From contig JBGTFW010000334.1 in the NCBI GenBank assembly GCA_041747075.1, positions 1 through 10,475 on the forward strand: DNA of 10,475 nucleotides. Direction: 5' to 3'. This document shows, one piece after another, positions 1 to 6,357 of the stretch. The first letter of the stretch is position 1. Each line of letters opens with the position of its first letter. The DNA comes from CAJQPP01 sp041747075 (GTDB lineage Bacteria; Planctomycetota; Planctomycetia; Pirellulales; Pirellulaceae). The position numbers and the translations under genes are program-made. The notes under the pieces were generated by a model. It saw nothing but the letters and a program-made list of their open reading frames with translations. It was not told the DNA's origin and did not search any database.

Positions 1-1
1 G

Positions 2-142
2 TCGGGCGACGCGACCCCCAGTCGCGAGGACCACGAGGTGACACGGCGGCTGGAAACGGTGGGTGAGACGGTGGGAATCCGGATTCTCGATCACATTGTG
101 CTGGGCAACCCCGATTGCGCGAGCATCCGCGAATCACGGTAG
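2..142 (+). CDS. radC: RadC family JAB/JAMM-domain protein, C-terminal fragment
   Basis: This is the last 46 residues of a gene that begins before the window; the stop is TAG at 140-142. The fragment opens with SGDATPSRED, which matches the end of the RadC HxHPxGDPxPSxxD signature. S7 and D10 of the fragment would be the JAMM serine and the metal-binding aspartate; the two histidines lie just upstream, outside the window. The following residues (VTRRL...GIRILDHIVLG) match the usual RadC C-terminus. RadC proteins were named for DNA repair, but their actual role is unsettled, and the JAB fold suggests a metalloprotease-like or nuclease-associated activity. The gene converges on the aldo/keto reductase, with 107 bp between the two stops and no clear terminator. 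The family call is firm from the motif; nothing can be said of the N-terminal part. Confidence 0.85.
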   Translation, partial: SGDATPSREDHEVTRRLETVGETVGIRILDHIVLGNPDCASIRESR

Positions 143-249
143 CCCTGCCCGAATGACACTGCCGTCACCCCTCGACGTTATCAGGACGACCGTGCCCAGG
201 GAATATCGCGAACGCAAAAACCGCAAGAATCAAAAGTGACGCGGTACTG

Positions 250-1200
250 TTAGTCCCAAAGATTCGCGGCGGTATAGGGGCCGCCGGGCATTTCCCAAAA
301 GGTCCCGTCGACATACCGAAAACCGCGATCGAGCGACTCGAGGTCCTGCATTTCGGATTCCGCAAGCTCCAGTTCGGCGGCTTGCAGGTTCTCCCGCAAG
401 TGGGCCTCGCTCGAAGCCTTGGGAATGACGATCGTGCCGCGCTGAATGGCCCACGCGATCAAAACCGACGCACTCGATACGTCGTGCCGCTCCGCGATCG
501 ACTGGACGGTCGGGTGGTCGAAGAGCGAAGGCTCGTCGGCCTGCTTCATGTCGTCGGGCCGGTCGCGGGAACCGAGTGGCGAATAGGCTGTCAAGAGGAT
601 CTTGTTTTCCTCACAGAATTCCAGAAGTTCGCGCTGTTGCAAAAACGGATGCGCTTCGACCTGATTGACGGCGGGAACCGTTCCCGTTTCATCGATAAGC
701 GACTGGAGCTTGCTCGTGCTGAAATTTGCCACGCCGATGTGACGGCACAATCCCGCGTCGCGGCGATCACGCATCGCAGTCCACGTTTCGCCAAGCGGAA
801 CGTCCTCAAGTGACAGGAACCCCGTCCCGTCGTCCGGTCGACTCACGCCTGGTTTGTGAGCCACCGGCCAGTGCATGAGGTAGAGGTCCAGGTAATCAAG
901 CTGCAAGTCGTGAAGCGTTCGTTCCAGCGCGGGCCGCACATCGTCGGCACGGTGGCTGTCGTTCCACAGCTTGGAAGTGACCCACAGCTTCTCGCGCGAA
1001 ACCTCGCCGCCACGGAGCGAGAATTCAAGCGCCCTTCCGATATCCGGCTCGTTTTCGTAGATCGGAGCGCAGTCAATGTGCCGGTAGCCGAGGCCGATGG
1101 CGGTCTGCACGGTCACCCGCGCGTCGTCGCCCGCAAGTTTCCAGGTCCCGAGGCCGAGCGCGGGCACTGAGTCACCATCGAGCAGATTGAAGTATCGCAT
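250..1200 (-). CDS. Aldo/keto reductase, AKR superfamily
   Basis: A 316-residue NAD(P)H-dependent oxidoreductase with a predicted TIM-barrel fold, expected in the cytoplasm, reducing aldehydes or ketones. The full catalytic tetrad is visible: D43 and Y48 (in HIDCAPIYENE), K77 (VTSKLW) and H110 (LMHWP). VNQVEAHPF near residues 179-186 and the cofactor-phosphate segment IPKASSEAHLREN near 259-271 are also characteristic, the latter favouring NADPH. Length is normal for the family. The frame stays open upstream to 1383, but those 61 residues have no family character, whereas MRYFNLLDGDSVPALGLGTW is the usual N-terminus, so I start at 1200. No Shine-Dalgarno sequence precedes it. The gene is divergent from metG and convergent with radC, so it is probably transcribed alone. 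The natural substrate cannot be told from sequence. Confidence 0.95.
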   Translation of the reverse strand: MRYFNLLDGDSVPALGLGTWKLAGDDARVTVQTAIGLGYRHIDCAPIYENEPDIGRALEFSLRGGEVSREKLWVTSKLWNDSHRADDVRPALERTLHDLQLDYLDLYLMHWPVAHKPGVSRPDDGTGFLSLEDVPLGETWTAMRDRRDAGLCRHIGVANFSTSKLQSLIDETGTVPAVNQVEAHPFLQQRELLEFCEENKILLTAYSPLGSRDRPDDMKQADEPSLFDHPTVQSIAERHDVSSASVLIAWAIQRGTIVIPKASSEAHLRENLQAAELELAESEMQDLESLDRGFRYVDGTFWEMPGGPYTAANLWD

Positions 1201-1361
1201 GGGAAAATCGTCCAGTTGTAGCCGGCTGCGCGCGGAGTTTCGACATGCCGCTGATTGCCTCATTGTAGCGGAACTCGCGCAGGGTTTCGACGACCGACCG
1301 ATGCCGCTTGCCGTGGAAGCCCGCTGCAGGAAAGAGGAATGGAACTTACCGATACAACTCA

Positions 1362-1392
1362 AAAATTGAACGGAGAATAACAATTCAATTTT
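1362..1392. promoter_or_regulatory. AT-rich inverted repeat, possible operator
   Basis: The arms AAAATTGAA (1362-1370) and TTCAATTTT (1384-1392) are perfect 9-bp complements separated by 13 bases. There is no GC-rich stem or T-run, so it does not look like an intrinsic terminator. Its place between two divergent genes fits a binding site for a dimeric regulator. The pattern is seen directly; the regulatory role is inference. Confidence 0.4.
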
Positions 1393-1454
1393 ACCCTTGA
1401 CGGCAAACCGCTTTCATAGAGGTTAAACGACTCGACGAATAATGCTCAATCGGA

Positions 1455-1482
1455 TAGACTGGGCGGATTCGCTTCTGATAAT
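1455..1482 (+). promoter_or_regulatory. Candidate sigma-70-like promoter for metG
   Basis: TAGACT at 1455-1460 (compare TTGACA) and GATAAT at 1477-1482 (compare TATAAT) are 16 bases apart. Transcription would start near 1489, about 34 bases before the metG ATG at 1523. If real, it excludes the alternative upstream ATG at 1442. Based on consensus similarity only. Confidence 0.3.
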
Positions 1483-1522
1483 TTCTGTTTGGCTTGTTTT
1501 TCGGTTTTTTTCCTGCCGCCCG

Positions 1523-3577
1523 ATGAAGCAGCGCAGAATCCTTGTCACCGCCGCGCTGCCGTACGCCAACGGACCGATTCATCTGGGGCATCTCGTCGAG
1601 TCGATCCAGACCGATATCTGGGTGCGTTTCCAGCAACTTCGCGGGCATCGTTGCATCTTCATGTGGGCCGATGACACGCACGGCTCGGCGATCATGAAAA
1701 GTGCCCGTGCCGCCGGGATTTCCGAAACGGAATTTGTCCAGCGGATGAGCGAGGCGCATCAAGCCGACTTTCGGGCGTTCGGTATCAGCTACGACTGGTA
1801 CGGGAGCACGCACAGCGAGACCAATCGGCGGATTGCGACTGAAATCTGGCAAGCCTTTGAAAAGCAGGGGATGATCGAACAGCGACCGGTGAGGGAACTC
1901 TTTGATCCCGACACCGGCGAATCACTTCCCGACCGCTTTGTGCGGGGAACTTGTCCGAATCCCCGATGCCGCGCGACCGATCAGTACGGCGACAACTGTG
2001 ACCAATGCGGGGCGACCTACAGCGCGACGGAGCTGATCGATCCGGTCAGCACGGTCAGCGGAAAAACACCGGTCGTCGGTGAAACCAGTCATTTCTTCGT
2101 CAAAATTGAACAGCTTCAGCCCTTTCTCACGGAATGGACCCAGTCGGGACGGCACTTGCAGGACGAAGTGGCCAACTATCTGAAAGGGCATTTTCTCAGC
2201 GAGCCGCTTCGCGACTGGGACGTCTCGCGACCGGCACCCTATTTTGGTTTTGAAATACCGGGAACTGACGGTCGACACTTCTGGTATGTCTGGTTCGACG
2301 CGCCGATCGGCTACATCGCGGCGACTCGCGAATGGTGCGATCAGACCGGCGAGAATTTTGATTCGTGGTGGCATAGCGACGAATCCGAAGTCCATCATTT
2401 TCTCGGCAAGGACATTCAGTACTTTCATTGCCTCTTCTGGCCGGCGATGCTCAAGACTGCCGGGTTCCGTCTGCCGACGCGCGTCCACATCCACGGGTTC
2501 CTCACGGTGGACGGCCAAAAAATGGCCAAGACGAGAGGGAACTTCTTCATGGCCGAGACGTATCGCCGCTACCTCGACCCGGAGTGCTTGCGTTATTACT
2601 ATGCGGCGCGACTCGGTCCGCGCCTCGATGATCTCGACTTGAGCTTTGAAGACTTTATTGCCAAAGTCAACGCGGACCTCATCGGCAAGGTCGTCAACCT
2701 CGCGTCACGGACCGCAAAGTTCGTGCGAGACTCCGGGTTGTCGATGCGTTATCCCGACGATGGTGGTTTGTTTGAGTACGGTGCGCGCCTGGGGGATCAA
2801 ATCGCGAATGCTTATGAGAAATGCGATTACTCACGCGCGATGCGGCTGGTGATTGAACTGGCCGACCGGGCCAATCCGTTTGTCGAGAACGCCGCGCCGT
2901 GGACGTTGGGCAAGGACCCGGAACAGTCGCAACGGTTGCAAGACGTTTGTACGATCGCGCTCAATCTCTTTCGCCAGATCGTGATTTACCTGACGCCCGT
3001 GCTGCCGGAACTTTCAAAAGCCACCGGTGAGTTGCTGAACGACGAAATGCGGCATTGGGACCAGTCGCGAAAACCGCTGACCGGAACGCCGGTCAGTCCA
3101 TTTAACCACTTGATGAAACGCGTTGACGAAAGGGACGTACAAAAAATGATTGACGAAAGCAAGGAACCTGTCTCGACCGGCGAGGCGGCGCGTACTTTGG
3201 TTGCGTGGGACGATTCCGGCCAGCCCGTGACGGACGAGCCGCTGGCCGATGAATGCACGATCGATGATTTTGTAAAAGTGGACTTGCGCGTCGCCCGCGT
3301 GATCGCGGCGGAGCACGTTCCCGACGCGCGAAAGTTGCTGAAACTGACGCTCAGCCTCGGAGGCGAGCATCGCCGCACGGTCTTCGCCGGTATCAAGGCC
3401 GCCTATGCGCCAGAGAAACTCGTCGGGCGACTGGTCGTGACTGTCGCCAATCTCAAGCCCCGGCAAATGAAATTCGGACTGAGCGAGGGGATGGTCTGCG
3501 CGGCGGGTTCGGGCGGCGAGGAAGTCTTTCTGCTTTCACCGGATGACGGTGCGGTACCCGGACAACGAGTTCACTGA
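1523..3577 (+). CDS. metG: Methionyl-tRNA synthetase with C-terminal tRNA-binding domain
   Basis: A 684-residue cytoplasmic enzyme that charges tRNA-Met using ATP. The class I signature HLGH is at residues 20-23 and the KMSKS-type loop KMAKT at 333-337. A four-cysteine zinc knuckle is formed by C144, C149, C159 and C162, with a C-x4-C first pair instead of the C-x2-C of E. coli MetRS. The active-site segment WFDAPIGY lies near 257-264. From about residue 576 to the end there is an OB-fold tRNA-binding domain of the Trbp111/EMAP type (VDLRVARVI...; LKPRQMKFGLSEGM), so this is the long, dimerising form. The frame extends back to an ATG at 1442, but that adds a 27-residue hydrophobic stretch ending just before MKQRRILVTAALPYANG, which is the normal MetRS start. 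Neither start has a Shine-Dalgarno sequence. The next small ORF begins 14 bases after the stop and might be co-transcribed. Confidence 0.98.
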   Translation: MKQRRILVTAALPYANGPIHLGHLVESIQTDIWVRFQQLRGHRCIFMWADDTHGSAIMKSARAAGISETEFVQRMSEAHQADFRAFGISYDWYGSTHSETNRRIATEIWQAFEKQGMIEQRPVRELFDPDTGESLPDRFVRGTCPNPRCRATDQYGDNCDQCGATYSATELIDPVSTVSGKTPVVGETSHFFVKIEQLQPFLTEWTQSGRHLQDEVANYLKGHFLSEPLRDWDVSRPAPYFGFEIPGTDGRHFWYVWFDAPIGYIAATREWCDQTGENFDSWWHSDESEVHHFLGKDIQYFHCLFWPAMLKTAGFRLPTRVHIHGFLTVDGQKMAKTRGNFFMAETYRRYLDPECLRYYYAARLGPRLDDLDLSFEDFIAKVNADLIGKVVNLASRTAKFVRDSGLSMRYPDDGGLFEYGARLGDQIANAYEKCDYSRAMRLVIELADRANPFVENAAPWTLGKDPEQSQRLQDVCTIALNLFRQIVIYLTPVLPELSKATGELLNDEMRHWDQSRKPLTGTPVSPFNHLMKRVDERDVQKMIDESKEPVSTGEAARTLVAWDDSGQPVTDEPLADECTIDDFVKVDLRVARVIAAEHVPDARKLLKLTLSLGGEHRRTVFAGIKAAYAPEKLVGRLVVTVANLKPRQMKFGLSEGMVCAAGSGGEEVFLLSPDDGAVPGQRVH

Positions 3578-3591
3578 GGGAGAGGCACCGA

Positions 3592-3753
3592 ATGCTCAGT
3601 GACCGGACACGGGAGATGTACCGACGCATGACGCCCGAGGAGCGATTGCGATTGACATTTGAACTGATCGAGGAAGGCTGGCGTTACATCCAGTCGCCTT
3701 GCAAGCCCTGCGAAAGACGCCGTTACTGGGGAAGTTCGTGCCGGAATCAATGA
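3592..3753 (+). pseudogene. Truncated small ORF with planctomycete-type N-terminus, fused out of frame to transporter remnant
   Basis: A 53-codon ORF with a good ribosome binding site (GGGAGAGG ending 6 bases before the ATG). Its first 31 or so residues, MLSDRTREMYRRMTPEERLR followed by LTFELIEEGWR, resemble the amphipathic N-terminus of small hypothetical proteins I recall from planctomycetes, where MTPxERL is followed by a helical body ending in a charged segment. Here the expected body is missing. From about base 3682 the DNA is homologous to an AI-2E-type transporter read in another frame, giving a Cys/Arg-rich tail (PCKPCERRRYWGSSCRNQ) that looks like frame noise. I infer a deletion that joined the 5' end of this gene to the interior of a transporter gene. 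It could still be translated with metG because of its good ribosome site, but probably has no function. The family resemblance is from memory and unverified. Confidence 0.55.
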
Positions 3754-4522
3754 CGGGTGACACGAAGCCAGCTACGGAGGATAGCGGACCGGAAGCGACC
3801 AGCGACGGCGGCGACCGAAAAAGCCCCGATCCATCGACCGCGACGACGTCCTCGTCGGGAAACGTTGTGCAATCCATCGGCGGAAAAGTGTTTTCGATCC
3901 TGAGCAGCATTGTTTCGACGACATTTGGCACCGTGATGAACGTTCTTGTCATTTTCTTTATCGGTGTCTTTATCGCGGTCGATCCCGGTTTGTATCGCGA
4001 TGGCGTGGCCCGATTGTTTCCGATCCCCGGTCGCCCGCGGGTCAGGGACATCATGAACCAGATGGGTTTGAGGATGTTCAAGTGGCTGGTCGGGCGGTTC
4101 TCTCGATGCTCATCACCGGAGCCGGTACGTCGATTGCGCTGCTGGTGCTCGGCGTTCCAATGGCGCTGACGATGGGCGTGATTACCGGATTGCTCACCTT
4201 TATTCCCAATATTGGGGGGATCATCGCGTTGTTGCTGGCGATGCTCCTTGCGTTGTCGCAAGGCCCAATGACCGTCTTGTACGTGATCATTCTGTACGGT
4301 GTGCTGCAATTGGTGGAAAGCAACGTCGTCACGCCCTTGATTCAACAGCATCAAACGTCCATCCCGCCGGCGCTGTTGCTTTCATTTCAGATCATTATGG
4401 GCGCGATAACCGGATTTCTCGGCTTGCTCGTCTCAACTCCGTTGTTGGCCGCCGGCATGGTGCTGGTCCGGGAAGCATGGGTTCGCGATACGCTCGGCGA
4501 CGATTCGGTGGAATCCGGGTGA
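3699..4522 (+). pseudogene. AI-2E/PerM family transporter, 5'-truncated and frameshifted
   Basis: Remains of a polytopic membrane protein of the AI-2E transporter (UPF0118/PerM) family. The first segment (frame of 3699) reads LQALRKTPLLGKFVP, a Thr/Ser/Asp-rich loop, a membrane span near 3930-3985 (MNVLVIFFIGVFIAVDPGLY) and MGLRMFKWLVG. The family pattern then continues in another frame from about 4094: AVLSMLITGAGTSIALLVLG, then GLLTFIPNIGGIIALLLAML, then QLVESNVVTPLIQQ, ending VREAWVRDTLGDDSVESG at TGA 4520-4522. The proteins are normally about 350-400 residues; roughly 275 codons remain, lacking the N-terminal membrane spans, and there is no credible start (only a TTG at 3699). Two independent lesions, the missing 5' end and the frame change between about 4086 and 4100, mark it as a pseudogene. 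A sequencing error could explain the frameshift but not the lost N-terminus. The substrate of such proteins varies (AI-2 export, ion antiport), so none is assigned. Confidence 0.85.
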
Positions 4523-4561
4523 AAACAAATCATCGTTTTTGCGCCACGCCAGACGCCGTAT

Positions 4562-4602
4562 AAAAAAAAGGCCACTTGATCCGGCTCGCGGAAAAGTGGC
4601 CT
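4562..4602 (-). terminator. Intrinsic terminator of the secreted Gly/Tyr/His-rich protein gene
   Basis: AGGCCACTT (4569-4577) and AAGTGGCCT (4594-4602) form a perfect 9-bp stem with a 16-base loop. Read on the minus strand the stem is followed directly by a run of eight T (complement of 4562-4569), the classical rho-independent arrangement. It lies 116 bases past the stop of the gene at 4718-5044. On the plus strand there is no T-run after the stem, so it would not efficiently stop transcription coming from the transporter remnant. Confidence 0.85.
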
Positions 4603-4717
4603 GGATTGCCTGAAGGCAAAAATAAAATCAGCCGGATGGCGTTAGCGTCCGGAATTCAGCGGAGGAAAATTGAACCAGCGACCAACGGCGAATTCTGGTA
4701 CCTGGCTGCCACGCTCC

Positions 4718-5044
4718 CTAAAAGCGAATTCCAACGGACCAGCCGCCATGACCGTGACCATGGTGACCATGGCCGTAATGTCCATGATGACCGTGGCCGC
4801 CGTAGTACGACGGGTAATGGCCGTAATGACCGTGGCCACCGTAATAGCTTCGGTAGGGAGAATAGCCGTGACCATAATGACCGCTGCCATAATAGACGCC
4901 GACACTCGGGCGATAGTAGCCGCCCCCGTACCCGCCGTGATAACCGCCGTATCCGCCGCCGCCGTAGCATTGGGCGGAGGCCTCGGACGAGGCAAACAAG
5001 GCCATCGCTCCGACGGCCAACATCAGGAAAACAAAATGCTTCAT
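4718..5044 (-). CDS. Secreted Gly/Tyr/His-rich small protein
   Basis: 108 residues. Residues 1-24 are a signal peptide: MKHF, a hydrophobic core LMLAVGAMALFA, and a probable cleavage site ASA|Q after residue 24. The mature part is almost wholly Gly, Tyr and His, with 15 His and 18 Tyr in 84 residues, one Cys (C26), and the short C-terminus GWSVGIRF. Residues 66-78 and 79-91 are a 13-residue tandem duplication (11 of 13 identical). The start is well supported: GGAGAG lies 5 bases before the ATG, and an intrinsic terminator follows at 4562-4602, so it is a monocistronic gene. Small secreted Gly/Tyr-rich proteins with such composition recur in planctomycetes as hypothetical proteins; no function is established that I can name. 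Metal binding through His clusters, or a cell-envelope or matrix role with Tyr cross-linking, are possible inferences only. It is unlike its neighbours in composition. Confidence 0.85.
   Translation of the reverse strand: MKHFVFLMLAVGAMALFASSEASAQCYGGGGYGGYHGGYGGGYYRPSVGVYYGSGHYGHGYSPYRSYYGGHGHYGHYPSYYGGHGHHGHYGHGHHGHGHGGWSVGIRF
4772..4849 (-). repeat. 39-bp in-frame tandem duplication inside the secreted protein gene
   Basis: Two adjoining 39-bp units (4811-4849 and 4772-4810) encode SYYGGHGHYGHYP and SYYGGHGHHGHYG. They differ at two of thirteen residues and at several third-codon positions, so the duplication is not brand-new. Being exactly 13 codons it keeps the frame, which points to growth of the protein by unit duplication. 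Confidence 0.8.
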
Positions 5045-5047
5045 CGA

Positions 5048-5061
5048 ATCTCTCCAGAGAT
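5048..5061 (-). promoter_or_regulatory. Shine-Dalgarno sequence within a palindrome, before the secreted protein gene
   Basis: The minus strand reads ATCTCTGGAGAGATTCG immediately before the ATG. GGAGAG is a strong ribosome site at a 5-base distance. The same bases form a 14-bp palindrome ATCTCT-GG-AGAGAT, so the site could be masked by pairing or bound by a dimeric protein. The ribosome site is clear; any regulation is inference. Confidence 0.6.
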
Positions 5062-5444
5062 CAGTAAGAAATGGAACACCGCCGCACGAAACATCGACGT
5101 AATCGTGCGTATCGACGCTTGAACGCAGTTTTCATGCCGGATTTTACTTGCCGCCGTGCAAATGCTGCAACAGCAAAGGTTTACGCGAAAGTCCTGCCGT
5201 GAATGACCGTTTCGCAATGACCGGCTCCGTCGTCGATTGGACAACAGACTGACGTACCATCGAGGACACAACGCCATACCGGAAATTGACCCGGCGCTGT
5301 CCAGTTAGAGCCCATGTTCGCCGTAGCCATGCTTGCCAAAGCGTTGGATATTCATTGGCGAAACCAGAACTCCCGCCGTTTGGCAACGGCAGCTACAAAA
5401 CACCGCGATTCACACGACTGCGCTGACAACCTGGCGCTGTCCAG
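5062..5444. other. Gene-free stretch between two minus-strand genes
   Basis: No ORF here has protein-like character; short frames on both strands overlap each other and lack ribosome sites. The part nearest 5062 should hold the promoter of the secreted protein gene, but I could not pick a convincing -35/-10 pair. The part from 5293 on contains the first copy of the 18-bp direct repeat, an 8-bp inverted repeat (TTGCCAAA at 5333-5340, TTTGGCAA at 5379-5386) and a small hairpin GCCGTT-TGGC-AACGGC at 5375-5390. The hairpin has no T-run on either strand, so it is not a clear terminator for the gene ending at 5445. Confidence 0.55.
5293..5310. repeat. 18-bp direct repeat, copy 1
   Basis: GGCGCTGTCCAGTTAGAG occurs here and again, exactly, 140 bp further on. 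Allowing one mismatch, the match extends four bases to the left (ACC plus one mismatch). The sequence after the repeat is unrelated in the two copies. Confidence 0.8.
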
Positions 5445-5450
5445 TTAGAG
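5433..5450. repeat. 18-bp direct repeat, copy 2, overlapping the stop of the DUF4058-like gene
   Basis: Exact second copy of GGCGCTGTCCAGTTAGAG. Its TTA at 5445-5447 is the TAA stop of the minus-strand gene and the next bases encode its last residue. The 140-bp spacing suggests either an old duplication of the gene end or two copies of a dispersed element. Confidence 0.8.
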
Positions 5451-6224
5451 GAGTCGCAGACCCTCGCATGCCGCCATGCAGGAGGACTCCAGGTCAAGCG
5501 GCACCGCAACGTCATCGTCCAGCCAGACCGGCAATTTCGGCAAACGCTCGCCGACTTGCAGCGTGTACGCCCACGTCTCGAATCCTCGCCGATCCTTGAC
5601 CTTTCGCCCGCGACAGGTCGCTGCGTAGATCGGTGAGGGAGCGTCGCAGATCGTTCGGTCCGGGACTTCAAGCGAATCGAGCAACTCGCAATACAAATTG
5701 TACCGGCGGGTTGTCACCAGATCGATCATGGAAACGCACACGCGCTGTTGTAGCAGCGCGGCACACTTGCTGACAAAGGCCCTCCGCGCCGAGGGGCGGT
5801 CCTGATTGCCGGGACTGGCGATTTCAATGGCGGCCACCAGTTCGCGGGCACGGGAACGATCGAAAACGAGCACTTCATACTGGTACATTTCCGTCGGGTC
5901 GGCGTCGGCCCGTAATGTTGGCTGCGCCGGTGCCCATGTCGCTGTTGCGATACCCGGCCCACCATCGTCGCGGGCGGCAGTTGCCTCGTTCACCCCGGAT
6001 CCGGGTTCGAAAACGCACACGTCGATCTCGAAATTGGTCCCCAAATGGACGCGCGGCTCCGCGGAGTAACGGGACGGCAAAACCTTGTTCAATTCCTGGG
6101 CGATCATCATGGGCCAGCCGCCATGGAACCCTTCCCATGAGCCTTTTTCCCACATCGGCGATCGAAAATGGTCGTGCAAGGGCATGCGTTTGTTTTTTTT
6201 CTCGTTAGTCGACTCCGATTGCAT
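5445..6224 (-). CDS. DUF4058-like protein of unknown function
   Basis: 259 residues, no signal peptide or membrane span, so probably cytoplasmic. Recognisable family blocks are MPLHDHFRSPMWEKGSWEGF near residues 14-33, RYSAEPRVHLGTNFEIDV, a conserved middle block with LVAAIEIASPGNQDRP and FVSKCAALLQQRV, then IDLVTTRRYNLY, and a C-terminal VPLDLESSCMAACEGLRLL. The order and length fit the DUF4058-type proteins common in planctomycetes and cyanobacteria. The EIxSPxNK-like block recalls nuclease or restriction-enzyme-like folds (acidic residue then ExxxP), but that is only a suggestion. The family usually starts at MPLHDHF (ATG at 6183-6185). I chose the ATG at 6222-6224 because GGAGG stands 6 bases before it; it adds the polar stretch MQSESTNEKKNKR. 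Two ATGs further upstream (frame open to 6254) lack a ribosome site. The gene diverges from the cytochrome gene at 6358. Confidence 0.8.
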   Translation of the reverse strand: MQSESTNEKKNKRMPLHDHFRSPMWEKGSWEGFHGGWPMMIAQELNKVLPSRYSAEPRVHLGTNFEIDVCVFEPGSGVNEATAARDDGGPGIATATWAPAQPTLRADADPTEMYQYEVLVFDRSRARELVAAIEIASPGNQDRPSARRAFVSKCAALLQQRVCVSMIDLVTTRRYNLYCELLDSLEVPDRTICDAPSPIYAATCRGRKVKDRRGFETWAYTLQVGERLPKLPVWLDDDVAVPLDLESSCMAACEGLRLL

Positions 6225-6230
6225 TATAGT

Positions 6231-6235
6231 CCTCC
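6231..6235 (-). promoter_or_regulatory. Shine-Dalgarno sequence that sets the start of the DUF4058-like gene
   Basis: The minus strand reads GGAGGACTATAATG: a full GGAGG core with a 6-base spacer to the ATG at 6222-6224. It is the strongest ribosome site in the window and argues against the more common family start 13 codons downstream. Confidence 0.75.
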
Positions 6236-6357
6236 GCATCGCGTTTTCCAGCAAGTGACGGTGTGCCTTGCTTCATACGGCTCGCTATACCCTCGCGAAT
6301 GCTTTTCCGCTAAATTTGTCCAGTCGCGACCGGTTGTTGCAAGAGCCGAATTTACGA

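Larger units (their letters stand above)
1201..1522. other. Divergent intergenic region between the aldo/keto reductase and metG
   Basis: A 322-bp stretch without a convincing gene. It must hold the promoters of two divergent genes. The half next to the reductase is GC-rich; the half next to metG is AT-rich and contains the inverted repeat at 1362-1392, the candidate promoter at 1455-1482 and a T-rich run just before the metG start. No T-box-like leader or tRNA-like structure was recognised upstream of metG. Confidence 0.6.

Noticed and set aside
1201..1383. N-terminal extension of the aldo/keto reductase to 1383
   Set aside because: The 61 extra residues are Ser/Arg-rich without family character. 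MRYFNLLDGDSVPALGLG is the normal start.
1442..1522. N-terminal extension of MetRS from the ATG at 1442
   Set aside because: It adds 27 mostly hydrophobic residues not found in the family, has no ribosome site, and the candidate promoter lies downstream of it.
4083..4103. Programmed -1 ribosomal frameshift in the transporter
   Set aside because: No X-XXY-YYZ slippery heptamer is present, and the gene also lacks its N-terminal part, so simple decay is more likely.
3596..4354. Minus-strand open frame of 252 codons opposite the transporter remnant
   Set aside because: It is low-complexity and basic, with no domain character. The plus-strand frames match the AI-2E transporter pattern.
4772..4849. 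CRISPR-like repeat array
   Set aside because: The repeats are an in-frame coding duplication without spacers, inside a gene with a signal peptide.
4576..5122. Two plus-strand frames (Arg/Asp-rich and Met/Val/Ala-rich) across the secreted protein gene
   Set aside because: Both are products of reading the Gly/Tyr/His codon repeats on the other strand. The minus-strand frame has a signal peptide, ribosome site and terminator.
5144..5386. Possible small minus-strand gene of 80 codons in the spacer
   Set aside because: No ribosome site, it overlaps several equally long frames, and it runs across the 18-bp repeat. It could be part of a dispersed element but is not supported as a protein.
5375..5390. 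Hairpin GCCGTT-TGGC-AACGGC as terminator of the DUF4058-like gene
   Set aside because: The stem is only 6 bp and no T-run follows on the minus strand, so termination cannot be claimed.
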